A DNA stretch of 64,000 nt from the NCBI GenBank assembly GCA_031472005.1, contig PZJY01000001.1, forward strand, positions 3,038,001-3,102,000, read 5' to 3'. The notes beneath the pieces are model-generated. The model did not search any database, was not told the DNA's origin, and saw only the letters and a list, made by a program, of their open reading frames with translations. The stretch is from Tetracladium setigerum (lineage: Eukaryota; Ascomycota; Leotiomycetes; Helotiales). A program made the translations under genes and the position numbers. This document shows, piece by piece, positions 1-10,496 of this stretch; position 1 is the stretch's first letter, and each line of letters starts with the position of its first letter.

Positions 1-32
1 TCTGTTTCTACTTCTCGGGGAGGAGATGCCAT
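1..32 (-). CDS. 5' end of a gene running off the left edge
   Basis: On the minus strand an ATG at 30-32 in a strong context (AAACCATGGC) opens a frame reading MASPPREVET to the window edge. Upstream of it, 33-300 is pyrimidine-rich on the same strand, as fungal leaders often are. Too little protein is visible to name it. It could be a chance ATG. Confidence 0.35.
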   Translation of the reverse strand, partial: MASPPREVET

Positions 33-2222
33 GGTTTGGGTAATTTGGTGTGCGTGAGAGAATTGTCGGATGGCGTTGGGTGTTTGACTTGAAAGATGGA
101 GAGTCTGAGCTTTGACAAGGCTGGAAGGCTTTGGAGAGCTACGGTGACCTTTTCTTGGCGCAAGAGGCTCACGAACTCAAAACTTTTTGTTCTTCTTTCT
201 TGTTTCTTCATTTGCACCTTTCTTCTTCACAACTTTCCACATCACATCTGTCGCAGCAACAACCACCCAAATCTTTTTACAATCTCTTACCAGGTAAGCA
301 TTGCTCTCATCGCTTCTAGAGGTACAGCAGCATGCACAAGCACACACGCGCGCACACACAAAACATTACAATGATGAGATCCCAACACCCATTCAATCTT
401 TAGGAAGAGCCGTATTAGGCGCGCCTCCCTTCTTCCCCAAACAAGGAACGGTTCTGTGTCGGTATCGTCACATGCGGCAGATCTCGTGGGGGGTGAGCTA
501 TGCTTAGAAATCGGGGTTCTGAAGAAATGTTGTTGCGCTGTTGTTGCTGCTGTTGGAGTTTGACAACTTTGAGGAGACCTTTTGGCTAACTGGTTTCTGC
601 TCGCAGGTTGAGGAAGGGGGATAATACTGTAATACTTGGATAGATAGTGCGATTCCTAGCTTATCCTCTTGGATAAGATGGTTATTCATTTCATAGCGCC
701 AGGTTGCTTGGAGCTTAGGTTGACAAAGTCTTTGCATGAGTGACTGAAGAAGTCTCTGTCCGAGCGAGGAACGCTCTCGTCATGCTATAGAGCTTTGTCA
801 ACTCCGTATGACTCGAGAGGACGGGATGAAGCTCTTGTCCAGACAAAGCTATGATCTTCTCTGCAAAACATCTTGTTTAAACTTTTACCAGTTTCGTAGT
901 CTCAAGTGAGACCTGGTGCCCTCCTCCAGATGGAACAAGTCACCAGAAGTCAAATGAAGGACTCACTAGTGCTACGATATCGGGTTCAGACCTGATACCC
1001 CATTTATTGATATATTATACAATATCATTTTCAAGTCAAAGTTCTTGCCGAACAGTCATAGACTAGGTATCTAAATAGCTTTCATTTCAATAGATACATA
1101 TATCCATTTACCTGATCTTATCAAGCTCTGAAAAATCCTTCCTTCCATCCAACACACAGACAGCATCGTCTCCCATCTAAAGTCCATCTTACAAAGTTAC
1201 AATCCTATTATTCCAAACTACCCGAACCCCATATTTCACCTAGCTCGCCCATACAGGCATCCAGTGACTCGATCAAGCAACTCAATCAACCAGCTCTAGC
1301 GCATTACTCCATAAACATGTAATTTCAACCCCCGCCGCCTACTACGTACCTTTTTGGCTTCGCCTCGCGGGGATCGCCTCAAAGCGGAATTGACCCAAAA
1401 CACCACACGTTTGAGTTACATCCCACCATCTCGCAACCCTATCCCACAACCCAGCACAACGACTATTTGGTACAACACAAGCCTCGCGCACATGAAAGAA
1501 TGTTTCGTCGATCAAACCAAACTCATCAGGTCGCATTGAATGCGCATTTGCGCTGTGAGTCTTTCCCCCTTGCATATTCGTCCAAATCCCATGTTCTGTA
1601 GCGAGAGAAAAAAGTGTAGGGTAGATGACACTCCATGACAGACAGCCTCATCTCCACATCCTGTCAAACATGTCAAACATGCCAATTCGTCATTTTGTGA
1701 TTTCATCTCCATCTCATGTTCGGTTTGATTTTGGTCTTCGGAATGGGAAATTGCAACTGCCGTCGGTTGACGTCAATTAATTATCGAAGTGTTTAGGGAT
1801 AGGTGCAAAAGAGTTCATGTGATGCTTCATAGACATGTTATTTTAGCCTATACTAGGTTTTACTTTACTTAACGACGAATCGATCGATCCCTCCCTCCCA
1901 ATTCTATGTATCTTCGTGGCATGTATTTCTCTGTCTTGTGCTGAAAAGTAAACTGAAGAGTGTGTGTAGCGACAAAAATGACAATAAGAAAAATGAGTGT
2001 CTGTAATCCTTTAACTCCCGCAGGCAAATATGCAACTGCAACCATGCTTCCCCCTCCTAGCCCAAACCATTTTAACTCCCACTATCGCTTTTGCGTGAAA
2101 AACCAGACCGTTAAAAACCATGATTGTGTCGTGATAGAATGTACGATGTGGGCAAGAACCCAGGTAATATGTATGTACAAGAAGGTTGTCGTGGCTAGAA
2201 ATTCAAGAGCCAGTCCTGAATC
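33..2222. other. Gene-free stretch, about 2.2 kb
   Basis: The left part is probably the leader and promoter of the minus-strand gene starting at 32. The right part, next to 2223, probably holds the 3' UTR of the minus-strand gene 2223-3038. Short open frames here have no recognisable domain and no coherent codon pattern. A CA-rich patch lies at 330-362. Confidence 0.5.
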
Positions 2223-3038
2223 TCAAATCCACATTGTTGACACGGCTGGTTTGGCTCTTGGCTCAGCAAAGGCTGCTTCGAAGTATGGCTGGATTACACT
2301 CATGTATTCCTCCGCACAGAATTTGAGTAGACCTCGCGATAACAGCTCCCGTTCCTCTGGATCCACAATCGGCGCAGCCATTCTCTCGGTAAGGCCATAC
2401 TCCTCGGCAATCTCGGTGACTTGAGCAAGCTCCTTTCCGAATGGATGATGGTCCATGGTCTCCACGTTCGCGGCGAACATGTTGATGGATGATCTCGCTT
2501 GCGTCATGCTGTTGGTGGGGGACATTCTCTGCGATGAGAATGAGCTCTTTGTGGAAGACGTAATTCGGGAAGTCGATCGCTTGTGGGCCAGAGCCTCCGC
2601 GCTTCTCTTTGTGTGTGAAAGGGCTCGCTGGGGAATGATAGGAGCCTCCTGGCTCGAAGAGCTTTGGCGAGATGGACCACCGAAGTAGCAGGAAAGGTGG
2701 TTTGGCTCAAGAGATGTGGGCGAACCCTCGATGGAAGAGGTGTCTGGAGAAGTCATAGGCGTCGAGGTACCCGTTGGCGAGCGGTCAGAATCGTCTCCCG
2801 AAGTGATTGTCGAGTTTGAACTTGACCTTGTCGAGGTCGCCGAGGTGGGATAGATGTCTGGGGCGTTGTAAGAGAGCATGTTGGTGGTTGAGATGAGCTC
2901 GACGGGTCCAGAAATCTTGTTCCTAATAGTACCCATTGATTGCTTCGTCGTTACACTTCGCTTTGGCATAGGTGTTGAGATATCAGCAGGCTTCGGCGCC
3001 CGCTTAGTAGTGAACGCTCTTCCTAAAGCAGAAGACAT
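2223..3038 (-). CDS. Conserved fungal protein of unknown function, 271 aa
   Basis: A single uninterrupted exon encodes 271 residues. The first 190 residues are Ser/Thr/Pro-rich and probably disordered, with many SP/TP sites (STPMP, TPMTSP). The last 80 residues are more ordered and contain a charged helical stretch (FGKELAQVTEIAEEYGLTE, then DPEERELLSRGLLKFCAEEY) that looks like the conserved core. There is no signal peptide, membrane segment or known catalytic motif. I do not recognise a named family. The minus strand upstream of the start is a long pyrimidine-rich leader, so the mRNA may carry a 5' UTR of several hundred bases. Confidence 0.75.
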   Translation of the reverse strand: MSSALGRAFTTKRAPKPADISTPMPKRSVTTKQSMGTIRNKISGPVELISTTNMLSYNAPDIYPTSATSTRSSSNSTITSGDDSDRSPTGTSTPMTSPDTSSIEGSPTSLEPNHLSCYFGGPSRQSSSSQEAPIIPQRALSHTKRSAEALAHKRSTSRITSSTKSSFSSQRMSPTNSMTQARSSINMFAANVETMDHHPFGKELAQVTEIAEEYGLTERMAAPIVDPEERELLSRGLLKFCAEEYMSVIQPYFEAAFAEPRAKPAVSTMWI

Positions 3039-4986
3039 TTTTTCGGAGCTTGGTTTGTTGTATATTAGAGAGGATAGGCGGGTCGGTATCTCCTTATGGC
3101 CAGCGAAGCAGCTGCGAACCAGGCAGTGGAGGAGTGTGGGGTTGGATTTGCCGAAAAGTGGTGGCAGCGGTTAAATAGGAAGGTAGGTGGGTGTAAGGTC
3201 TGCGCAGTTTTCCCGAGCAGATGACCACGAGAAGCAAGGTCCAGGTAAAGTCCAGGTCGAGAAGTTATATATCGTCTGTTAGAGAAGAAGAGCTGAGAAG
3301 ATGTCTCGCGAACTCCTTGTTGTATGACTCGCCGTTTGGTGATTCGACTTGACCGAACGACTGCTGGTGGTGAATGGATGGATGTACGGTACAGCACAGT
3401 AGATGGACACAGTCCTGAGAGGTGATGACAGCAAGTAGTAAGGAGGGTAGTAACTTCGTTCCTGGCGAAAGTTGGTGATGTGATGTGTGCGGAAGGAGCA
3501 GAATTTGCTTGTCCGAGTTTTATGTTGGGGGTGGAAGGAGCGTATGTGTGTTTGTTTTGGTTCGAGATGCTCGAAGATGGTGCAGATAGATGAAGGAGAG
3601 TCAAGGATTTGATTGAAATCGTCCCAGCGATGCGAATTCGAGTGCTACGTACAATGGACGAAAGCAAATTTTGGCGAAGCAATTCCAGATGCGCAATACG
3701 AAGAAGGGGAAAGAGAAAGTAAGTTGGCGATGTTGAGGAGGAGGGAGAGAAAGAAAGAGTATGAAGCGGCAAAAAGAGACTCGAAAGGGAGTGGTGTGGG
3801 TGATGGGTGGGGTGGGCGTGCGAGAAACTAAACGGGAAGAAGACTGGAAGAAGATGCCAGCAGTAGTGCAACAGTGCAACACACCAACCAACACTATCGA
3901 ACCTTGAAAGGGAACGTGGTCCGCCCTGAGAGAGAAGCTAGAAAAGGAGAAAGGAGCCAGCAGAAGGAGCGCGGGCCACGAGGGCGCGCGGGAAGGGAGA
4001 GAATTGGGAGAAGTGGGAGGGCAAGCAAGCGAATCACAGCAGCCACGGAGCACCAGCTTTTGCCTGCATGGGATGGGATGGGGGGAGGATTGCCGCCGAG
4101 TGTTTGGTTTCCGAGTTTCAGATGCAGCCAGGGGGTCATTTTAATCACATCCACGTCGTCGACAAACTTTGACAAAACTAATCCTGGCTAGCTGGCGATT
4201 CCCCTTTCCCACAAAACAAAACTTCAGATGGCACTTCGGTCACCGCCGCCGCCGCCGCCACTTTGGAAGAATGAATGGCGTGGAGGGGGGGGAACTCAAG
4301 ACAAACTGACGCGTGCGAGGAGACCCAGAGTTCGAGACTCTCCCAAAGATTTTTTAGTCTCGTGGCAAAGACTTCAGCAAAAAGTGATATATGATGATAT
4401 CTATCTGCCACATGACAAGCTGCGAAGAACGAACCGCCAAGCCCTCCCCGGTGCTTTCTCCGTCGTCGCATTGAGCTGACCTCAATCTCAAACAACCCCA
4501 AAAGAAGTCAACCGAACGAGGACAAACAGCATATCTATCGGACGACACTTCGTCCACCCTCAAACTCCGCAATCATACTGTATTAATCTAATTGGACCAG
4601 CAATCCTTTATGAAATATCAATGGGACTGCATTGCACACCATCCTCAAATCCTCGAGGTCATCATTATATCCTACTGTACTACTCTGCATGATAGAAATT
4701 AAGATGCTCATGTACGAAGTAAATAAATAACCTTTTCTACCAAGCTCGCGGATGGCGATGGGATCGTCGCGCTCGGACCCGTGGAGGCAGCCTCATTCTC
4801 GCAATGTGCAGTGCTCGGAGGAATTTTGCTGTGCGTATCTTCGGCTCCAGACTTCAAAACAGTTGATGATGCGGGGAGTCCCTCATGGCAAACTCCTCAG
4901 TATACGGAGGTAACTTCACTCCGGCACTGCTCATCCTACTACGGAAAGTCTGACACGCTGCCTCTGCTGTGTTCATTACTGGTGCC
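3039..4986. other. Long pyrimidine-rich leader and intergenic stretch
   Basis: On the minus strand 3039 to about 4050 is CT-rich and best read as promoter and 5' leader of the gene ending at 2223. An open frame of 268 codons at 3065-3871 is a by-product of this composition. A (CCG)n run lies at about 4240-4260. The part near 4987 should hold the 3' UTR of PWP1. Confidence 0.5.
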
Positions 4987-6725
4987 TCAATCCTCATCCA
5001 TTGACTCCCATCCCTCACCACCATTGCCATTGGCTCCCTCAACCTCTGCTCCTCCATCGTTCGACTCTTCTTCACTGCTGTCATCTTCCACACGTACCAA
5101 TCTCTCCTTGACTTCGCCCTCAACTGGTGCTACTCGGTCTGCAAAGGCCCGTCTCACGGCGGCGTTGGTGGATGTGTCCTGTTAAATTAGCACTTGATGC
5201 CTCCAATTATTCATACGATTTCTTACCCAAACCTGCACCATTCCTTTGCTACCTGCTACAGCCAGGCGGAAACCAACTTCTTCATCGGGAGCAAACACGG
5301 TCGAGAAAATCTTGCCAACCTCCAAGTTGCGGGACACGACCATCGTTGGTCCAGAGGCTTGAATGTTCCACAGCTTCACTTGTCGGTCGGTCGATCCAGT
5401 TACCATGAAACCTGGGATCACGGGATTGATATCGAAAGAAGACACCGATTCATCATGTGCTTGCAATATCCAAACTGGCTTGCTGCCTGAAGGATCTGAA
5501 GGAGCATTTCGAACATCGTGGTAATGAACCACACCGTTCTCCGTCGAGACGTAAAAGAAGTTAGGGTCATGAGGATCCCATCGAACGGATTCAACGTCGC
5601 TCTCAACACCCCATCTTGGAGCCTTGCCATCTGGAGCTCTCATATCTGCTGCCACAACCGTTCTGTCGTAACTTCCACTAAGTAGGATTGTTGACTCCTT
5701 GGGATGCCACGCTAGCGAACAGACTTTATCCGTATGATGGGAATATGACTGTGCGCATTTTGTCGTGTTCAAATCCCACAGTTTGAGAGTCTTATCCGCT
5801 GATCCAGAAGCCAGAAGGTTTCGATGTTGTCTGTTTGCAGCCAGAGTGAGAACTGCATCCACATGGTAGCTGTCATTCGCTGTTTTGGACTTCTTCTTCT
5901 TCTTCTTTTTCTTCTTCTTCGACTCTTCTGATCCTTGAGCATTCTCACCACCTTGTCCTAAAATAGCGTTGGGGTACATGCAATCAACCGTATCCAGATC
6001 CCAAATCTCGATATCTGGATCGAAAGTTCCAACAGCAACAAAGTTAGCCCTCGAATCTTGAGGAACGCTAGCTTTACCGACTGGCAGGTCTAGCCATTCC
6101 ACGCAGAGAGGGATCGCAGGTAGCATGATATCGTGGTGAACATATAAGTTGTCGGCTTCATCTTCGTAGACATAAACCTCCAGATGTGCAACCTCATCTT
6201 CAATTTTAGCTGCCAGAAGCATATTGTCTGTTGCAAGAATTTGAAGTTCCTCCCGATCCTCGTCTTCGGCGTCGTTCTCTTTCATGGTAATATAAGGATC
6301 ATCCTCGTTCGAATCGTGATATGCAAGCGACTTGACATTTCCAAACATGCCCATCCCCATTCCTTCGACGTTTTGGTCCTTCTCAACATCGTCGTCGTAG
6401 TGCTCAAGATCGTATTCTTTTAAGTCGTCATCCTCCTCACTACAGAACATTAAATTAGCAACAGTTCTTCGAAAACAGACATTTTAGCTTACGCGTTGGA
6501 CTTGATTGCCTTTGTAGGGGCCTCGTCGTCAGATCCATCAGCCATAGCATCTGGACCTGCTTCTTCTTCCTTTCGCGCATCCTCCAAATCTTCATTCGCA
6601 TCATCCAGCTGAAGTTTTGCAAGCTCTGCAATGCGCGCAAATTCCTCCTCGTCAAAATTGTACTTGGTGGGAAATGGCGCTGCAAAGCCCCGTGGGACCC
6701 AGCCCAGAGCAGTGATCATCGACAT
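4987..6725 (-). CDS. PWP1: PWP1, WD40 ribosome-biogenesis protein
   Basis: Three exons (6725-6493, 6439-5227, 5178-4987) encode 545 residues. Introns of 53 and 48 nt have GTAAGC and GTAAGA donors. The N-terminal region is acidic (EEDDDLKEYDLEHYDDD). About six WD repeats follow, ending in IWDLDT, LKLWDLNT, VVAADMRA, VHYHDVRN, VKLWNIQA and MVQVW. A lysine tract of ten residues near position 190 is a likely nucleolar signal. The family opening MITALGWVPRGFA matches PWP1. In yeast Pwp1 is a nucleolar factor in 60S subunit assembly. The last exon supplies an acidic tail ending WESMDED. It is divergent to PRP16, with 280 bp between the start codons. Confidence 0.93.
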
Positions 6726-7005
6726 TTTGGAGCGAGTTGGGCGTTGTTGTCCAGAACTTCGTTCCGTGATGGCGGGGAAAATCTATAAATTCAACTTTTT
6801 TTGTTATCGAAATCCTAATCGGACGTGATCTTGCCGAGTGGGCCTTGGCGGTCGCCGTAGCAGCGCCAGCTGGAGAGAGGAATCTCAGGCACTGTACTGT
6901 ACCGAGACCGAGAATATTAAAAACAACATTGGCAGAGCCAAAGCACTCTCAACCTGGACAGGCAAAGTCGTGACGGCAACAACACAAAAACACAAAACCA
7001 CAAAT
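6726..7005. promoter_or_regulatory. Shared divergent promoter of PWP1 and PRP16
   Basis: Only 280 bp separate the two start codons, so the promoters must overlap. The PRP16 reading frame is open back to 6838, but there is no ATG before 7006; the open part begins at a GTG. A CTGTACTGTAC motif lies at about 6894-6904 and recurs in other intergenic stretches of this window. Confidence 0.6.
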
Positions 7006-9993
7006 ATGGTCAGAGAAGACGGCGAGGCAAGCCCGAAGCGGCGAAGGCTTGATATCAACCCCTTGAGATCGGACGATAGATTCGCTATTCCAGCAAAACC
7101 GTCTTCGCGCAATGGATCATATTCGCAGAACCGACCGAGTGCTGATTCTAGATCGTCCACTCCGAGAGGCCTTCGATATGCCCCTACGCCCAAACCTAAC
7201 CCGAAACAAGAAGAATTTGACGGGCCAGAGCCGGGCGTGGACTTGGAAGACTCCAATGCTTTGGATAGAGATTGGTACGCTGGTGATGAATCTGGACATA
7301 CATTTGGAGACGAAACGCATAATCCATTTGGATCCTACGACAATTCTTGGGCAGAACAGCAACGAGAAGCTGCATTGACGGAAAAGAAGACTGGGAAACG
7401 GCAAAGCGCGCGGGCTGCGCAGAAACAGAAAGATGTCGATGCTTGGGAGACGAATCGAATGCTCACGTCTGGTGTGGCGCAAAGAAGGGATTTTGGAGAT
7501 GACTTTGAGGACGATGAAGAGGCTACTCGGGTGCATCTTCTTGTGCACGACCTTAAACCACCGTTCTTGGACGGCAGGACTGTCTTCTCCAAACAGCTGG
7601 AACCAGTGCCCGCGGTTCGAGACAATCAGAGCGACATGGCAGTTTTCAGTAGGAAGGGAAGTAAGGTGGTAAAAGAGAAGCGGCAACAAAAGGAAAGGCA
7701 GAAGCAGGCTCAGGAAGCTACAAATCTGGCGGGCACGGCGTTGGGCAATCTTATGGGGGTTAAAGAGGATGAAGGTGATAGTGCTGCACCAGTACCTGGA
7801 GAAGAGGAAGCTCAGTCAAACAGCAAGTTCAGTCAGCACATGAAGAAGAATGAAGGAGCTAGTAACTTCAGTCAAAGTAAGTCTCTCAAGGAGCAGAGGG
7901 AATTCTTGCCGGCATTCGCTGTACGGGAGGATCTTTTGAGAGTTATTCGGGACAATCAGGTCGTCATTGTCGTTGGGGAGACAGGCTCGGGAAAAACGAC
8001 GCAGTTGACTCAATTTTTATACGAAGATGGGTACGCAAAACTCGGGTTGATTGGTTGCACCCAGCCTCGAAGAGTTGCAGCCATGAGTGTGGCCAAGCGT
8101 GTCAGTGAGGAAATGGAATGCAAGCTTGGAAGCACTGTTGGATATGCTATTCGATTTGAAGATTGCACGAGCAAGGAAACAATGATCAAGTACATGACAG
8201 ATGGCGTTCTTCTAAGAGAATCTTTGAACGAACCAGATCTCGATCGATACTCTTGTGTCATCATGGACGAAGCTCACGAGAGAGCTCTCAATACTGATGT
8301 GTTGATGGGATTGTTCAAGAAGGTTTTGGCACGCAGGCGAGACCTGAAGCTTATTGTCACATCTGCAACAATGAACTCAAAAAAGTTCTCCGACTTCTAT
8401 GGTGGAGCACCCGAGTTCTTCATCCCAGGTCGAACATTCCCAGTGGACATTATGTACCACCGATCACCTGTGGAAGACTACGTCGATCAGGCTGTTCAGC
8501 AAGTTCTTGCAATCCATGTTTCGATGGGAGCTGGTGATATTCTGGTCTTCATGACAGGCCAGGAAGACATTGAAGTCACTTGTGAGTTGGTACAAGAGAG
8601 ACTAAGCGCGTTGAACGATCCTCCAAAATTGAGCATTCTGCCAATTTACAGTCAAATGCCTGCAGATCTGCAGGCGAAGATTTTTGACAAAGCCGCTCCG
8701 GGAGTGAGAAAGGTCATCGTCGCTACAAATATCGCTGAGACAAGTTTGACAGTCGACGGTATCATGTATGTGGTGGACGCAGGATATTCTAAGCTCAAGG
8801 TGTACAACCCACGAATGGGAATGGACACTCTGCAAATAACACCAATTTCTCAGGCAAACGCTTCACAGAGAGCTGGTCGTGCTGGAAGAACTGGGCCTGG
8901 AAAGGCTTTTCATCTGTTCACAGAAGCTGCTTTCAAGGACGAGCTATACATACAAACTATTCCCGAAATTCAGCGAACCAATCTCAGCAACACGGTCCTT
9001 CTATTGAAATCTCTGGGTGTTAAAGATCTTCTGGATTTCGACTTCATGGATCCGCCACCTCAGGATACTATAACAACTTCCCTTTTCGACCTTTGGGCTC
9101 TTGGAGCCCTTAATAATATTGGCGACCTGACAGAAATAGGGAGAAAGATGACAGCCTTTCCAATGGACCCTTCTCTTGCCAAACTACTGATTACATCTGA
9201 AGAATACGGCTGCAGTGAAGAGATGCTCACCATCGTCTCTATGCTTTCGGTTCCCAGCGTCTTCTACCGTCCAAAAGAACGACAAGAGGAATCAGATGCA
9301 GCGCGTGAGAAATTCTTCGTTCCGGAGTCTGATCACTTGACGTATCTTCACGTCTACTCGCAATGGAAGACGAATGGCTATTCGGATGCTTGGTGCACGA
9401 AACATTTCCTACATCCCAAGTCTTTACGTCGAGCCAAGGAGATCAGAGAGCAACTGTTGGACATCATGAAAATGCAGAAGATGTCTATGATCAGTTGCGG
9501 TACCGATTGGGATGTCATTCGCAAGTGCATCTGCTCTGGTTACTATCACCAGGCTGCGAAAGTCAAGGGTATTGGCGAATACGTCAATTTGAGGACCAGC
9601 GTGACGGTTCAGCTGCACCCTACAAGTGCGCTTTATGGACTTGGATACCTGCCTGATTATGTCGTCTATCACGAGTTGATTCTCACGTCGAAAGAGTACA
9701 TGTCAACCGTGACCTCTGTTGATCCCCATTGGTTAGCCGAACTCGGTGGAGTCTTCTACTCCGTCAAGGAAAAGGGATACTCAGCAAGGGAGAAGCGGGT
9801 TACGGAAGTCGAATTTAACAAGAAGATGGAGATTGAGGCTCAGATGGAGGTGGATAAACGACGCGAGCAGGAAAGGATAGAAGGGGAAACCATGAAGGTG
9901 GCCAAAAAACCTGTGGCATCCGCTGTGAAGAAGTTTACTTCTCATGGCACAGTCAAAAGGCCACTGGCCAAGAGGCCTGGCCGAGGGTTCTAA
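7006..9993 (+). CDS. PRP16: PRP16, DEAH-box pre-mRNA splicing helicase
   Basis: A single exon encodes 995 residues from the first ATG in frame (7006, ACAAATATGG). The first 300 residues are charged and variable and include a basic KRRRLD near the start. The helicase core carries motif I GETGSGKTT (about 324-332), motif II DEAH (421-424), motif III SAT (453-455) and motif VI QRAGRAGR (621-628). The DEAH-specific winged-helix, ratchet and OB regions follow, with the signatures GCTQPRRVAAMSVAKRVSEE, CGTDWDVIRKCICSGYYHQA and HPTSALYGLGY. The close match to DHX38/Prp16, rather than Prp2 or Prp22, rests on the SQANASQRAGRAGRTGPGKA and REKFFVPESDHLTYLHVYSQW stretches. Prp16 remodels the spliceosome after the first catalytic step. 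No frame break is seen. Confidence 0.93.
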   Translation: MVREDGEASPKRRRLDINPLRSDDRFAIPAKPSSRNGSYSQNRPSADSRSSTPRGLRYAPTPKPNPKQEEFDGPEPGVDLEDSNALDRDWYAGDESGHTFGDETHNPFGSYDNSWAEQQREAALTEKKTGKRQSARAAQKQKDVDAWETNRMLTSGVAQRRDFGDDFEDDEEATRVHLLVHDLKPPFLDGRTVFSKQLEPVPAVRDNQSDMAVFSRKGSKVVKEKRQQKERQKQAQEATNLAGTALGNLMGVKEDEGDSAAPVPGEEEAQSNSKFSQHMKKNEGASNFSQSKSLKEQREFLPAFAVREDLLRVIRDNQVVIVVGETGSGKTTQLTQFLYEDGYAKLGLIGCTQPRRVAAMSVAKRVSEEMECKLGSTVGYAIRFEDCTSKETMIKYMTDGVLLRESLNEPDLDRYSCVIMDEAHERALNTDVLMGLFKKVLARRRDLKLIVTSATMNSKKFSDFYGGAPEFFIPGRTFPVDIMYHRSPVEDYVDQAVQQVLAIHVSMGAGDILVFMTGQEDIEVTCELVQERLSALNDPPKLSILPIYSQMPADLQAKIFDKAAPGVRKVIVATNIAETSLTVDGIMYVVDAGYSKLKVYNPRMGMDTLQITPISQANASQRAGRAGRTGPGKAFHLFTEAAFKDELYIQTIPEIQRTNLSNTVLLLKSLGVKDLLDFDFMDPPPQDTITTSLFDLWALGALNNIGDLTEIGRKMTAFPMDPSLAKLLITSEEYGCSEEMLTIVSMLSVPSVFYRPKERQEESDAAREKFFVPESDHLTYLHVYSQWKTNGYSDAWCTKHFLHPKSLRRAKEIREQLLDIMKMQKMSMISCGTDWDVIRKCICSGYYHQAAKVKGIGEYVNLRTSVTVQLHPTSALYGLGYLPDYVVYHELILTSKEYMSTVTSVDPHWLAELGGVFYSVKEKGYSAREKRVTEVEFNKKMEIEAQMEVDKRREQERIEGETMKVAKKPVASAVKKFTSHGTVKRPLAKRPGRGF

Positions 9994-10496
9994 GTGTGTG
10001 CGTGGAGAGGGATTATGACATATACTACTAGATGAACTGAAATGCATTTCGTCGTAAACCTCTTCCAATGGCAGCTTCAAATTGTGAATCTCAATTCCAT
10101 CACTAATGTGAACGAATTGACTGAACTTCAATTGGCATTCATTCTCCATGGAATACAAGCTTGAAGCTAGAAATGGGTTGGCTTTGTATAAGGTAGGTAG
10201 GTAGGTAGGTAGGTAGAAAGAACCATGAGCCGAGGATGTCACACTGAAGGAAGTGGGTTGTGATGGCTTCCCCGCGTTCTTGTTCTTGGGGTGCATGCCC
10301 GTGTCCATGTCCCACAAACAGGAGATTGGCACGAAGAACGAAAGGCGGGGTTGGCTTATTTGTAGGTACTTTATGGGTGTTTAGTGTTGGGAATTTGATT
10401 TCACTCTAATCTTTTTATTTAAAGAGTGATTGCTTGCGCTCATCCACCACTTCTCACTGTTCAAATCCTTCAGCCAATTAATTTCTACACACAAGT
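9994..10496. other. Intergenic, PRP16 3' UTR and ligase promoter
   Basis: Contains an AGGT repeat at 10191-10216. An open frame on the minus strand (9781-10332) overlaps the end of PRP16 and looks spurious. Confidence 0.5.
10191..10216. repeat. (AGGT)n microsatellite
   Basis: About six and a half perfect copies of AGGT between PRP16 and the acyl-CoA ligase gene. Shorter AGGTAGGT or ACCTACCT copies recur in other intergenic stretches of this window. Confidence 0.9.

Noticed and set aside
3065..3871. Open frame of 268 codons on the minus strand
   Set aside because: It lies in a CT-rich leader and reads as His/Pro/Ser/Leu-rich low-complexity sequence with no domain. It is a by-product of composition.
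9781..10332. Open frame of 183 codons on the minus strand
   Set aside because: It overlaps the conserved end of PRP16 and crosses the AGGT repeat. No domain.
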